DNA from: JBBIQZ01 sp037442065
GTDB taxonomy: Bacteria; Patescibacteriota; CPR2_A; CG2-30-33-46
Assembly: GCA_037442065.1 (NCBI GenBank)
Contig: JBBIQZ010000041.1
Location: forward strand, 1-6,253
Length of the DNA: 6,253 nt
Direction: 5' to 3'
Part shown: positions 1 through 6,213 of the stretch, one piece after another
How positions within the stretch are numbered: the stretch's first letter is position 1
Layout of the letters: each line of letters opens with the position of its first letter
Made by a program: the position numbers and the translations under genes
The notes under the pieces: model-generated
Databases searched by the model: none
The model's input: only the letters and a program-made list of their open reading frames with translations
What the model was told of the DNA's origin: nothing

Positions 1-5
1 TTCAC

Positions 6-13
6 TCACCTCC
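6..13 (-). promoter_or_regulatory. Strong Shine-Dalgarno site of a gene beyond the left edge
   Basis: Read on the minus strand this is GGAGGTGA, an eight-base match to the usual anti-Shine-Dalgarno tail of 16S rRNA (TCACCTCC). Only five bases remain before the window ends, so the start codon must lie at or just past the edge. It shows that another minus-strand gene follows murJ. The site is much stronger than anything in front of tilS or murJ, which lack a Shine-Dalgarno sequence. The product cannot be known from this window. Confidence 0.65.
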
Positions 14-30
14 GAAAAGCATTATGTTAA

Positions 31-61
31 AGAAACAAAAAGCCATCCGTCCGGATAGCTT
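31..61 (-). terminator. Rho-independent terminator-type hairpin after murJ
   Basis: On the minus strand, stem arm AAGCTATCCG (61 to 52) faces CGGATGGCTT (49 to 40), followed by a T-rich tract TTTGTTTCTTT. In minus-strand RNA the one non-Watson-Crick position is a U-G wobble, so the stem is fully paired. In plus-strand RNA it would be an A-C mismatch, which fixes the orientation. It is the likely end of the murJ transcript. It also sits directly downstream of a good promoter (70-97), so it may instead, or in addition, act as a 5' hairpin or attenuator for the next gene. Confidence 0.75.
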
Positions 62-69
62 GCTATTTT

Positions 70-97
70 AGTATAGGTTTTAAAGTTTTTTTGTCAA
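70..97 (-). promoter_or_regulatory. Sigma70-type promoter for the gene beyond the left edge
   Basis: On the minus strand a perfect -35 box TTGACA (97-92) is followed by a 16-base spacer and the -10 box TATACT (75-70, five of six consensus bases). Transcription should start near position 63, just before the hairpin at 61-40, and run into the Shine-Dalgarno site at 13-6. The -35 box lies in a near-tandem repeat, AGTTTGCCA followed by AGTTTGACA, which could be chance or an operator. The promoter lies in the murJ 3' untranslated region. Confidence 0.65.
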
Positions 98-144
98 ACT
101 TGGCAAACTGCAATGCTAAAAAGCTAAAATTGTACTTTGTATTT

Positions 145-1770
145 TTATTTTTCTGGCGAATCGCTAATAACTTCCGGTTTTCTAATTAGCCGTCTTAGAA
201 TCTTTTTAAAGCCCTGCGTTTCATCACATTTTAAAAGATAGGTTATCAAAAAATAAACGCCGGCACCGATAAAAATAACAGCTAAAGTCTGGGTGGTAAA
301 ACCTAAAACGGGGTGAGCGGGATCGATAATTGGGCTTATGCCGTATTTTAAAACCTGAATAATTGTTCCCATAATTGCCGAGGCAAAAAGAACCTTTCCT
401 AAAGAAACAAATATTTCTGACTCATTAAAATTGCCCAATCTTTTATGAAGCGCCACTAGCAAAATAATCATATTTACAAAACTGGCGATTGTGAAAGCGG
501 CAGCTAAACCAACAACGGCAAAAGTAATATTTTTTCCCGGATCAATTGCATATTGGCTAAATAATTTGGGTAAAGTTAAACTTCCTAAAAGATTAATTGA
601 GACCGAAAAAAAAGCGGCATAAAATGGAGTTTTGGTGTCTTTTAAAGCGTAAAAAGCTCTAACCAATAAGGGGATGGTGGCTTGCGAAAATAAGCTTAAA
701 GCAAAAGCACCTAAAACAGCAGCTGTTAATTTGGTATCGATAATTTTAAATAGGCCATAGCCTAAAATTAATCTAACAATTTGGCCTCTTAAAAGGATTA
801 AGCCTAAAGCCGACGGAATGGTGAAAAATAAAATTTGTCTAAAAGTTTGGGAGAATTCAAAAATAAAACTTTGGGTTTTGTCTTGGGAGGCTTTCTCGGT
901 TAAAACGGGGAAAATTGCCGTAGCAAAAGACAGCCCAAAAACAACCGAAACAAAAGTTTGAATATCGTTGGCCAAATTTAAATAAGCAATGGAGCCGCCG
1001 CCAACGACCGAACCGAGAATGGTTGCAATAAAAAAATTTGCCTGGTTGGCCATTAAACCGCCCATTCTTGGTGGAGCTAATTTTAAAATTTCTTTTAAAG
1101 AACGTTCTTTTAAATTTAAAATCGGCTGGTAGCGGAAACCCAATTTCAAAACCGAGGGTAATTGAACAAAAAGATGAAGTAATGCCCCGACTAAAACTCC
1201 GTAAACTAGCCCAAAGATACCAAAGACAGGAACTAAAAATAAAGTGCCGAAGATGATACCTAAATTATAAAGCAAGGGAGCTAAAGCGTAAGCGGTAAAT
1301 TTTTTAAAAGAGTTTAAGATTCCACCAGCGATACTGGACAAACCAAAAATAATAGGCGACAAAAGCATAAGCTGGGATAATTTAGTAGTTAAACCCTTGG
1401 CCTCCAGTGAAAACCCCGGTGCTATTAAATTGGTTAAAAAGGGCATTAAAAAAAGTAAAACTAAAGACAAAATCCCTAAAGAAACAATAATAAAATTTAT
1501 AACATTATTGGCAAACTTAAAAGCCTTTTTTTTGTCTTCGTGGGTCATTTCTTCCATAAAAATAGAAATAAAAACCGAAGATAAAACTCCCAAAACAACA
1601 AGATTGTAAAGTAAATCCGGGATCCTAAAAGCGGCATAATAAGATGCTAAAAGAGAAGTGGAAATTTTCTCAGCAAAAAAATGGTTTCTAACCATTCCTA
1701 AAATGTTACTTCCAACAGAAGCAATAATTAAAATTAGAACCGCTCTGGTTTTTTTAAAAGAATCGGCCAT
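145..1770 (-). CDS. murJ: MurJ/MviN family lipid II flippase, divergent
   Basis: This is an integral membrane protein of the MOP-superfamily MurJ family, which flips lipid II across the membrane for peptidoglycan synthesis. From the ATG at 1770 it has 541 residues (E. coli MurJ: 511) and hydrophobic segments throughout. Family landmarks are AAFRIPDLL (46-54), LIAPGF (115-120), PLLYNLGII (165-173), FGLSFATAIFP (278-288) and RAFYALKDTKTP (371-382). The frame stays open to a GTG at 1797, but those nine extra codons would overlap the -10 box TATAAT (1783-1778), so the ATG is preferred. There is no Shine-Dalgarno sequence. Oddity: aligned by eye to E. coli MurJ, R24 is kept (R28), but R18, D39, R52 and R270 correspond to N22, A42, Y55 and D269. 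Family membership is secure; lipid II transport by the standard mechanism is inferred. The gene lies 62 bases after ftsH and has its own promoter. Confidence 0.9.
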   Translation of the reverse strand: MADSFKKTRAVLILIIASVGSNILGMVRNHFFAEKISTSLLASYYAAFRIPDLLYNLVVLGVLSSVFISIFMEEMTHEDKKKAFKFANNVINFIIVSLGILSLVLLFLMPFLTNLIAPGFSLEAKGLTTKLSQLMLLSPIIFGLSSIAGGILNSFKKFTAYALAPLLYNLGIIFGTLFLVPVFGIFGLVYGVLVGALLHLFVQLPSVLKLGFRYQPILNLKERSLKEILKLAPPRMGGLMANQANFFIATILGSVVGGGSIAYLNLANDIQTFVSVVFGLSFATAIFPVLTEKASQDKTQSFIFEFSQTFRQILFFTIPSALGLILLRGQIVRLILGYGLFKIIDTKLTAAVLGAFALSLFSQATIPLLVRAFYALKDTKTPFYAAFFSVSINLLGSLTLPKLFSQYAIDPGKNITFAVVGLAAAFTIASFVNMIILLVALHKRLGNFNESEIFVSLGKVLFASAIMGTIIQVLKYGISPIIDPAHPVLGFTTQTLAVIFIGAGVYFLITYLLKCDETQGFKKILRRLIRKPEVISDSPEK

Positions 1771-1777
1771 TTGGATT

Positions 1778-1786
1778 ATTATAACA
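1778..1786 (-). promoter_or_regulatory. Extended -10 promoter of murJ, probably leaderless
   Basis: On the minus strand TGTTATAAT is a perfect extended -10 (TGn plus TATAAT). Seven bases separate it from the murJ ATG at 1770, so transcription should begin at or next to the A of the start codon. No convincing -35 box is present: the position 17 bases upstream reads AGCGTT and falls inside a hairpin. Extended -10 promoters often need no -35 box. The arrangement would let murJ be expressed apart from tilS-ftsH. Confidence 0.65.
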
Positions 1787-1787
1787 C

Positions 1788-1811
1788 AAGAAAGCACCTA
1801 AACGCTTTCTT
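1788..1811. repeat. Perfect 8-bp inverted repeat between ftsH and murJ
   Basis: AAGAAAGC (1788-1795) and GCTTTCTT (1804-1811) are perfect inverted copies around an eight-base loop. It is AT-rich and lacks a T tract on the minus strand, so it is at best a weak terminator for ftsH. It covers the spacer and -35 area of the murJ promoter, so a protein-binding operator is an alternative. The function is not established. Confidence 0.5.
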
Positions 1812-1832
1812 AAAATTTAAACTAACTTAAGT

Positions 1833-3746
1833 TTACGGGTTTAATTCTTCTGGCTTAAAGGATAGCTTTTGGATGCTTTCGCTTTCTTCACTTGCAGGTT
1901 TTTCTTGAGCTTTTTCTTTTAGACTTTTTTTAGGAGAACCTTTAGGGGCTTTTTTATTCTTCTCAAAAAGCCCGTTGAATTCTTCGCCTTCTATGGTTTC
2001 TTCGGCAATTAATTTTTGAGCAATTTCTTTTAGCTTGTCTTTATTTTTGATAATGATTTCTTGAGCCTTTGTATGGGCTTTAGAAACTATATTAGAAACT
2101 TCTTCATCAATTTCCGAAGCCACTTTTTCGGAATAATTTCTCTGCTCGCCAAGTTCACGACCTAAAAATACCAACTCTTCTTTATGACCAAAAGTTAACG
2201 GACCTAGTTTTTCGCTCATCCCAAATTCGGTAACCATTTTGCGGGCAAGTTTAGTGGCTTTTCTTAAATCACTTTCGGCGCCGGTAGTGATTTCTTTAAA
2301 TGTTTCCTCTTCGGCGGTTCTTCCACCAAGCATCATCGAGAGATCGTCTAAAAACTTAGAACGAGAATAAAGATGCTGATCTTCTTGAGGAGGATTCCAA
2401 GTATAACCGGCTGCCACTCCCCGAGAAATTATAGAAACTTTATGAACCGGATCGCAGTTTGGTAAAAGTTTGGCGACTAAAGCATGGCCGGCTTCATGAT
2501 AAGCGGTAATTTCTTTTTCTTTTTTAGAAAGAATCTTTGACTTTCTTTCCGGTCCTAAAATTACTTTTTCTATGGCTTGAGTTAATTCTTCGGTAGAAAT
2601 CTGTTTTTTATTTTCACGAGCTGTTAATATTGCCGCTTCATTTATTAAATTAGAAAGGTCGGCTCCGGAAAAGCCAGAAGTTCTTTGAGCGATTTTCTCT
2701 AAATCCACTTTGGAAGATAAAGGTTTTCCTTTGGAATGAACTTCTAAAATTGCTTTTCTATCTTTGATATCGGGTAATTCCAAAACAACCCGGCGATCAA
2801 ATCTTCCTGGACGCAAAAGTGCCGGGTCTAAAACATCCGGTCGGTTGGTGGCGGCCATTAAGATAACATTGGTATCGGTTTCAAAACCGTCCATTTCTAC
2901 CAAAATTTGATTTAAAGTTTGCTCTCGCTCGTCATGAGAACCGCCTAAACCAGCTCCTCTTTGGCGGCCGACAGCATCTATTTCGTCAATAAAAATTATA
3001 CAGGGAGCATTTCTTTTAGCTTTTTGAAATAAGTCGCGAACACGAGACGCCCCTACGCCTACAAACATTTCCACAAATTCCGAACCGGAGATCGAAAAGA
3101 AAGGCACTCCGGCTTCGCCGGCAACGGCTTTAGCTAAAAGAGTTTTGCCTGTTCCGGGTGGGCCAACCATCAAAACGCCTTTAGGAATTCTGGCGCCAAT
3201 AGAAATAAATTTCTGCGGACTTTTTAAAAACTCCACCACTTCTTTAAGTTCTTGCTTTACCTCAATTGAACCGGCAACATCGGTAAAAGTAACTCTTTTT
3301 TTGTCCGGGCCAAAAACTCTAGCCCTTGATTTTCCAAAAGACAAAGCTTGATTTGAGCCAGACTGAGCCTGCCGCATTATAAAATAAAAGAAACCAACTA
3401 TTAAAAGAAAGGGTAAGATAGTAGAAATTAAGTTTAAGATAAAAGTTCTGTCTTCTGGATTTTTATACTCAATTTTTACTTTTTCCGGGTCAACTCCCAA
3501 ATCTTTAACTAGCGACTCATCGGCATTTTTTTCGCTTGCTTGCTTTTGACCGTTCTTTAAATCAACTGTTAATTTACTGCCCTCAACAGTTATTTTATCT
3601 ACTTCATTGTTTTTTACTTCTTGTAAAACTTGGCTTAGATCAACATTTTTCGCCTCCGGCGCTTGCGGAGCAAAAAAAGTATAAGCTGCTGCTATAAGCA
3701 AAACAATAGCGATTAAATATATAAAACTTTTAGATCTTTTTTTCAT
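1833..3746 (-). CDS. ftsH: ATP-dependent membrane zinc metalloprotease FtsH
   Basis: FtsH is the membrane-anchored AAA+ protease that extracts and degrades misfolded membrane proteins and short-lived regulators, acting as a hexamer. At 637 residues it is full length. In order: membrane helix (about 8-26), short extracytoplasmic domain (27-100), second helix (about 103-124), AAA+ domain with Walker A GPPGTGKT (195-202), pore loop FVG (228-230), Walker B IIFIDE (250-255) and second region of homology with arginines R312 and R315, then the M41 peptidase with HEAGH (417-421) and D493 in TGAESD as the third zinc ligand. The tail after about 596 is lysine- and glutamate-rich and looks disordered. 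All catalytic residues are present. The ATG is one base after the tilS stop; the only nearby Shine-Dalgarno-like sequence, GAAGG, lies about 14 bases upstream, so translation is probably coupled to tilS. Confidence 0.97.
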   Translation of the reverse strand: MKKRSKSFIYLIAIVLLIAAAYTFFAPQAPEAKNVDLSQVLQEVKNNEVDKITVEGSKLTVDLKNGQKQASEKNADESLVKDLGVDPEKVKIEYKNPEDRTFILNLISTILPFLLIVGFFYFIMRQAQSGSNQALSFGKSRARVFGPDKKRVTFTDVAGSIEVKQELKEVVEFLKSPQKFISIGARIPKGVLMVGPPGTGKTLLAKAVAGEAGVPFFSISGSEFVEMFVGVGASRVRDLFQKAKRNAPCIIFIDEIDAVGRQRGAGLGGSHDEREQTLNQILVEMDGFETDTNVILMAATNRPDVLDPALLRPGRFDRRVVLELPDIKDRKAILEVHSKGKPLSSKVDLEKIAQRTSGFSGADLSNLINEAAILTARENKKQISTEELTQAIEKVILGPERKSKILSKKEKEITAYHEAGHALVAKLLPNCDPVHKVSIISRGVAAGYTWNPPQEDQHLYSRSKFLDDLSMMLGGRTAEEETFKEITTGAESDLRKATKLARKMVTEFGMSEKLGPLTFGHKEELVFLGRELGEQRNYSEKVASEIDEEVSNIVSKAHTKAQEIIIKNKDKLKEIAQKLIAEETIEGEEFNGLFEKNKKAPKGSPKKSLKEKAQEKPASEESESIQKLSFKPEELNP

Positions 3747-3747
3747 T

Positions 3748-5160
3748 TTATTTTTTTATACCTTCAAATTTAATTATTAATACTCTTTTAGTTCCCTTGG
3801 TGGCTTCTGCCTCTTGGCCTTGCCTTATTCCTAAAATACCTAAAATTTGATCATTCCTGTCAGTAATAATAGGGAAAAGGTAACGAAGTCTTTGGGGAAT
3901 TTTTAAATCAACAAATAAATCCTGTATTTTTTTAAATCCTTTAAAATTTTTCATCTTAAAAGCATCACCAGGTTTAACGCTTCGGGTAAAAATAGGGAAT
4001 TTAATCTTTTCAAAGTCAAAATTAAAAGCTTTTTTATCCGGAAATTTTGCAATTGTTAAAATAATCTCCAAACCGCTTTCTAAAATCCTATTCCGGCCAA
4101 CTATTAATTCTCTTTTTTGAATTTTTTCGTCCAGAGGACAATCGGTCCTTGGCTGAAACTTTTTAAATGAGCCTTTAAGTAATACCACCTTATCATAATC
4201 AATTAAAACCCGCAATTGCCTTGGAAAAACTATGATTTTGCCTGTTTTTAAAGTTTCTAAAAAATCCATTATATGCTTTTGGGAAATATCTTTCAAGTCT
4301 CCGGCTATTTTAAACAAAGCCTTTCTAAAAATCTCGGCTTTAAGATTATCTCCTAATAACCTAAATTTAAAAAGGTTTAAACTCACAGCGGTCGGCAGTT
4401 CTTTTTCTTTAATTTCACTATAGATTTTGTTAATCTCTGGATCCAGTGATAGCATCAATTCTTTTAGTTGCCGCGATTTTTGCCAAATTTTTGTTTTAAA
4501 ATTTTTGTCTTGTTTTTCTAGCTCGGGAATAATTTTAATCCTTAAATAATTTCGCCTAAATTCTAAATTAAGATTAGATTTATCTTCCCGGAAAGCTAGG
4601 TTATTTTTCTTTTGATAATCTTTAATTTCTCGCCGCCAAATATTTAAAAAAGGCCTTAAAATTTGAAAATTGTTTCCGTCAATTGTTATTTGGCTTTTAA
4701 AATCCATCCCCGATAAGCCTTTTGGGCCGGTGCCGCGTAAATAATTTAATAAAACCGTTTCCACCTGATCATCGGCCTGATGGGCAGTAACAATTTTTTT
4801 GGTTTTATATTTTTTGGCAATTTCGGCTAAAAATTTGTAGCGCTCGTTGCGGGCAACTTCTTCTAAATTTCTTTTTTGAGCTTTGCTAAGGTTGGCAACC
4901 TTAGCAGTTTTGGTTTCAAATTTTAGACTATATTTTTGAGCTAAATTTTTAACAAACTCTTGATCTTTATCCGAATCTTTACCGCGAAGACTATGATTTA
5001 AATGTGCCACCACTAATAACTTAAGGGGTGTTAGTTTACTTAAAACATCCAGCAAAACAACCGAATCATTTCCGCCAGAAACTCCCAAAATAAGCGTTTC
5101 TTTTGGCCGAAAAAGTTTATATTTTTTAATATTTTCTTTGGTTTGTTTAATTAAATCCAT
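3748..5160 (-). CDS. tilS: tRNA(Ile)-lysidine synthase TilS
   Basis: TilS attaches lysine to C34 of the CAU-anticodon tRNA-Ile2 using ATP, forming lysidine, so that the tRNA reads AUA and is charged with isoleucine. The 470-residue protein is full length. The N-terminal PP-loop ATPase has SGGNDS (28-33), HLNHSLRG (53-60), AHQADDQVETVLLNYLRGTG (126-145) and the RNxxR segment FRRNYLRIKIIP (201-212). The C-terminal tRNA-binding domain is recognisable from FTRSVKPGDAFK (391-402) to KKIQDLFVDLKIPQRLR (410-426) and IRQGQ (445-449). The substrate codon is used here: residue 468 of this gene and residue 9 of FtsH are ATA. The ATG has no Shine-Dalgarno sequence and lies six bases after an extended -10 element. 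ftsH follows after one base, recalling the Firmicutes tilS-hpt-ftsH cluster. Confidence 0.95.
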   Translation of the reverse strand: MDLIKQTKENIKKYKLFRPKETLILGVSGGNDSVVLLDVLSKLTPLKLLVVAHLNHSLRGKDSDKDQEFVKNLAQKYSLKFETKTAKVANLSKAQKRNLEEVARNERYKFLAEIAKKYKTKKIVTAHQADDQVETVLLNYLRGTGPKGLSGMDFKSQITIDGNNFQILRPFLNIWRREIKDYQKKNNLAFREDKSNLNLEFRRNYLRIKIIPELEKQDKNFKTKIWQKSRQLKELMLSLDPEINKIYSEIKEKELPTAVSLNLFKFRLLGDNLKAEIFRKALFKIAGDLKDISQKHIMDFLETLKTGKIIVFPRQLRVLIDYDKVVLLKGSFKKFQPRTDCPLDEKIQKRELIVGRNRILESGLEIILTIAKFPDKKAFNFDFEKIKFPIFTRSVKPGDAFKMKNFKGFKKIQDLFVDLKIPQRLRYLFPIITDRNDQILGILGIRQGQEAEATKGTKRVLIIKFEGIKK

Positions 5161-5166
5161 AGGTTC

Positions 5167-5175
5167 ATTTTAACA
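5167..5175 (-). promoter_or_regulatory. Extended -10 promoter of tilS-ftsH, probably leaderless
   Basis: On the minus strand TGTTAAAAT matches the extended -10 pattern TGnTATAAT with one change. Six bases (GAACCT) separate it from the tilS ATG at 5160, so the transcript should start at or beside the start codon. No strong -35 box is visible; the best is TAGAGA with an overlong spacer. It has nearly the same sequence and position as the element before murJ, which supports both being real. It would drive tilS and ftsH and perhaps murJ by read-through. Confidence 0.55.
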
Positions 5176-5203
5176 GCTTTGCTTTGCGAAGTCTCTAAAA
5201 ATG

Positions 5204-5240
5204 AATAAACCCAACTTCGCTAAAGCTTCGCTGGGTTATT
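5204..5240. terminator. Imperfect hairpin with T-rich flanks, possibly bidirectional terminator
   Basis: AACCCA (5208-5213) pairs with TGGGTT (5232-5237), extended by AATAA/TTATT with one bulge. Both strands are T-rich after the stem (TTATTTT on plus, TTTATTCATTTTT on minus), so it could terminate in either direction. The 18-base loop holds two copies of CTTCGCT (5215-5221, 5226-5232). The inverse GCGAAGT (5186-5192) could pair with the first copy and form a competing fold. Its place directly upstream of the tilS promoter suggests insulation from upstream transcription. The assignment is tentative. Confidence 0.4.
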
Positions 5241-5267
5241 TTATGCTCGTTAACGAGCATAAAATAA
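5236..5267. repeat. 32-base perfect palindrome
   Basis: Sixteen bases starting TTATTTTATGCTCG are followed by their exact reverse complement, centred on GTTAAC (5249-5254). There is no spacer, so the whole element is palindromic. Its right end overlaps the T tract of the minus-strand terminator, and its left end overlaps the TGGGTT arm of the neighbouring hairpin. It could add a second hairpin to a tandem terminator, bind a dimeric protein, or be a dispersed repeat. Nothing in the window decides between these. Confidence 0.75.
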
Positions 5268-5305
5268 AAAAAGACCAGAGTGTCTTTGTTTTTAACAAAC
5301 TGGTC
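5265..5305 (-). terminator. Rho-independent terminator of the acyltransferase/SDR-remnant unit
   Basis: On the minus strand GACCAG (5305-5300) pairs with CTGGTC (5278-5273), followed directly by seven T (5272-5266) and more T-rich sequence. Inside, TTTGTT and AACAAA can pair around a three-base loop, leaving one bulge. Stem plus T tract fit intrinsic termination of leftward transcription, 22 bases after the stop codon of the dehydrogenase remnant. It separates the acyltransferase unit from tilS. Confidence 0.75.
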
Positions 5306-5326
5306 GAAAAAATGTTAATTTAACTC

Positions 5327-5458
5327 CTAAGCAGTCATTCCGCCGTCGTTAACAAAAGATTGCCCGGTAATGTAAATGACAGTTCGGCCCTCATGTTTTA
5401 AAAACTCTACAATAGCATCTCTTATTTTATGGCCATGGTCGGTATGATCTGCCCACGG
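5327..5458 (-). pseudogene. C-terminal remnant of a short-chain dehydrogenase/reductase
   Basis: The minus-strand frame ending at the TAG at 5327 encodes 43 residues from PWADHTDHG to YITGQSFVNDGGMTA. The end is the standard C-terminus of the short-chain dehydrogenase/reductase (SDR) family, where YITGQ-x-(I/F/V)-x-V-DGG-x-xA follows the last helix, here IVEFLKHEG. The catalytic SYK residues, the glycine-rich NAD(P) site and any start codon are missing: the frame is closed upstream by consecutive TGA and TAG codons (5464-5459), and the acyltransferase ends 35 bases away. An intact SDR has about 250 residues, so this is a 5'-truncated relic, probably from a deletion or replacement that brought the acyltransferase gene next to it. 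Whether it was FabG-like or a sugar or alcohol dehydrogenase cannot be told. The terminator just downstream probably belonged to the original SDR gene. Confidence 0.75.
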
Positions 5459-5493
5459 CTATCACTTTTTAGAAACTGTGTACAGTATTTACC

Positions 5494-6213
5494 TCACTCC
5501 TTTATTCTTGGTTTTTTTCTTTCCGTCATTGGCACCTCAATAGCTTTAGCTATTGATTCCATTATCTGAAATATCCCCTCTTTTCTTGGCGAAATACTGT
5601 CCATATTAATCGGTTCTTTGATGATAATTTGCGGATGAATGAAGCTGTCGGTAAAGAATTTGTCTGTATCTACTAGTCGTATGGGCAAAACTATAACCTT
5701 ATCTTTTATCCCATGAATAACCATTGGAATGCCAATGTTAACTGGAGTTTTGTTTTCTGGATCCCGGTGACCTGTGGGAAAAGTTAAAATAACTTTTCTG
5801 TCTTGGATTAGCTTTTTTATAATCCATAAGTCTCGAGTTCCCGCATTCCTGTCGATCGGCCTAGCTCCAACCCAGTACATTTTGAGTCTTTCCCAAAAGT
5901 TCTCAAAAAGCTCGGTTTTTGCGATTTTATAGCAAAAAGAGCCTGCTCTATCTACCATGTAAGGAACGAATGTTGTGTCTTCTTCATCTATGTGGTTAGC
6001 TACTATAACTACAGCTTTATCGTCAATTCTAGCCCCAAATAACACCTCACTTAGAATATCTTCATTTTCTGTGACAAAACTTGTTTTTCTAAATCTTTTT
6101 CTGATTATCGGAGCCGCAATACAGTTATAGAATAACAGCTCAAAAAATGATCTCCTACTTGGATTTTTTCTATCATACCAACGAATCTCGTTATTATCCA
6201 CGAAAATCACCAT
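5494..6213 (-). CDS. PlsC-like 1-acylglycerol-3-phosphate acyltransferase family protein
   Basis: This is a member of the PlsC/LPLAT acyltransferase superfamily, which transfers acyl chains to lysophosphatidate or related acceptors at the inner membrane face. The 239 residues match the usual length. Conserved blocks are NHIDEED (73-79, giving the catalytic HX4D pair H74/D79), KIAKTELF (96-103), GARPIDR (116-122) and FPTGHRDPE (145-153). The usual block IV is FPEGTR, so Glu is replaced by Thr147. No clear membrane helix is seen; residues 23-42 are hydrophobic then basic and may bind the membrane. The ATG at 6213 directly abuts an AAAGG sequence, poor spacing for a ribosome site. The frame stays open for 13 more codons to the window edge, so the true start may lie outside. 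No gene symbol is given because the exact acceptor is unknown. It is followed by the SDR remnant. Confidence 0.8.
   Translation of the reverse strand: MVIFVDNNEIRWYDRKNPSRRSFFELLFYNCIAAPIIRKRFRKTSFVTENEDILSEVLFGARIDDKAVVIVANHIDEEDTTFVPYMVDRAGSFCYKIAKTELFENFWERLKMYWVGARPIDRNAGTRDLWIIKKLIQDRKVILTFPTGHRDPENKTPVNIGIPMVIHGIKDKVIVLPIRLVDTDKFFTDSFIHPQIIIKEPINMDSISPRKEGIFQIMESIAKAIEVPMTERKKPRIKE

Noticed and set aside
6..13. TCACCTCC on the plus strand as the 3' end of a 16S rRNA gene
   Set aside because: The surrounding bases do not match the conserved 16S 3' end, and no rRNA sequence is present; it reads better as a minus-strand Shine-Dalgarno site.
1038..1609. Plus-strand open frames of about 70 codons inside murJ
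   Set aside because: They lie opposite a clear gene, show no recognisable domain, and their composition mirrors the coding strand.
1771..1797. Longer murJ form starting at GTG 1797
   Set aside because: The nine added codons read through the TGTTATAAT promoter and the adjacent hairpin arm, and they add nothing seen in MurJ proteins.
3145..3351. Plus-strand open frame of 68 codons inside ftsH
   Set aside because: It is the antisense of the Walker A region of ftsH and has no independent support.
4232..4423. Plus-strand open frame of 63 codons inside tilS
   Set aside because: It is antisense to the middle of tilS, with no domain and no ribosome site that decides for it.
5327..5458. SDR fragment as an intact small protein gene
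   Set aside because: There is no start codon in frame after the preceding TGA/TAG stops, and an isolated SDR C-terminus has no known function.
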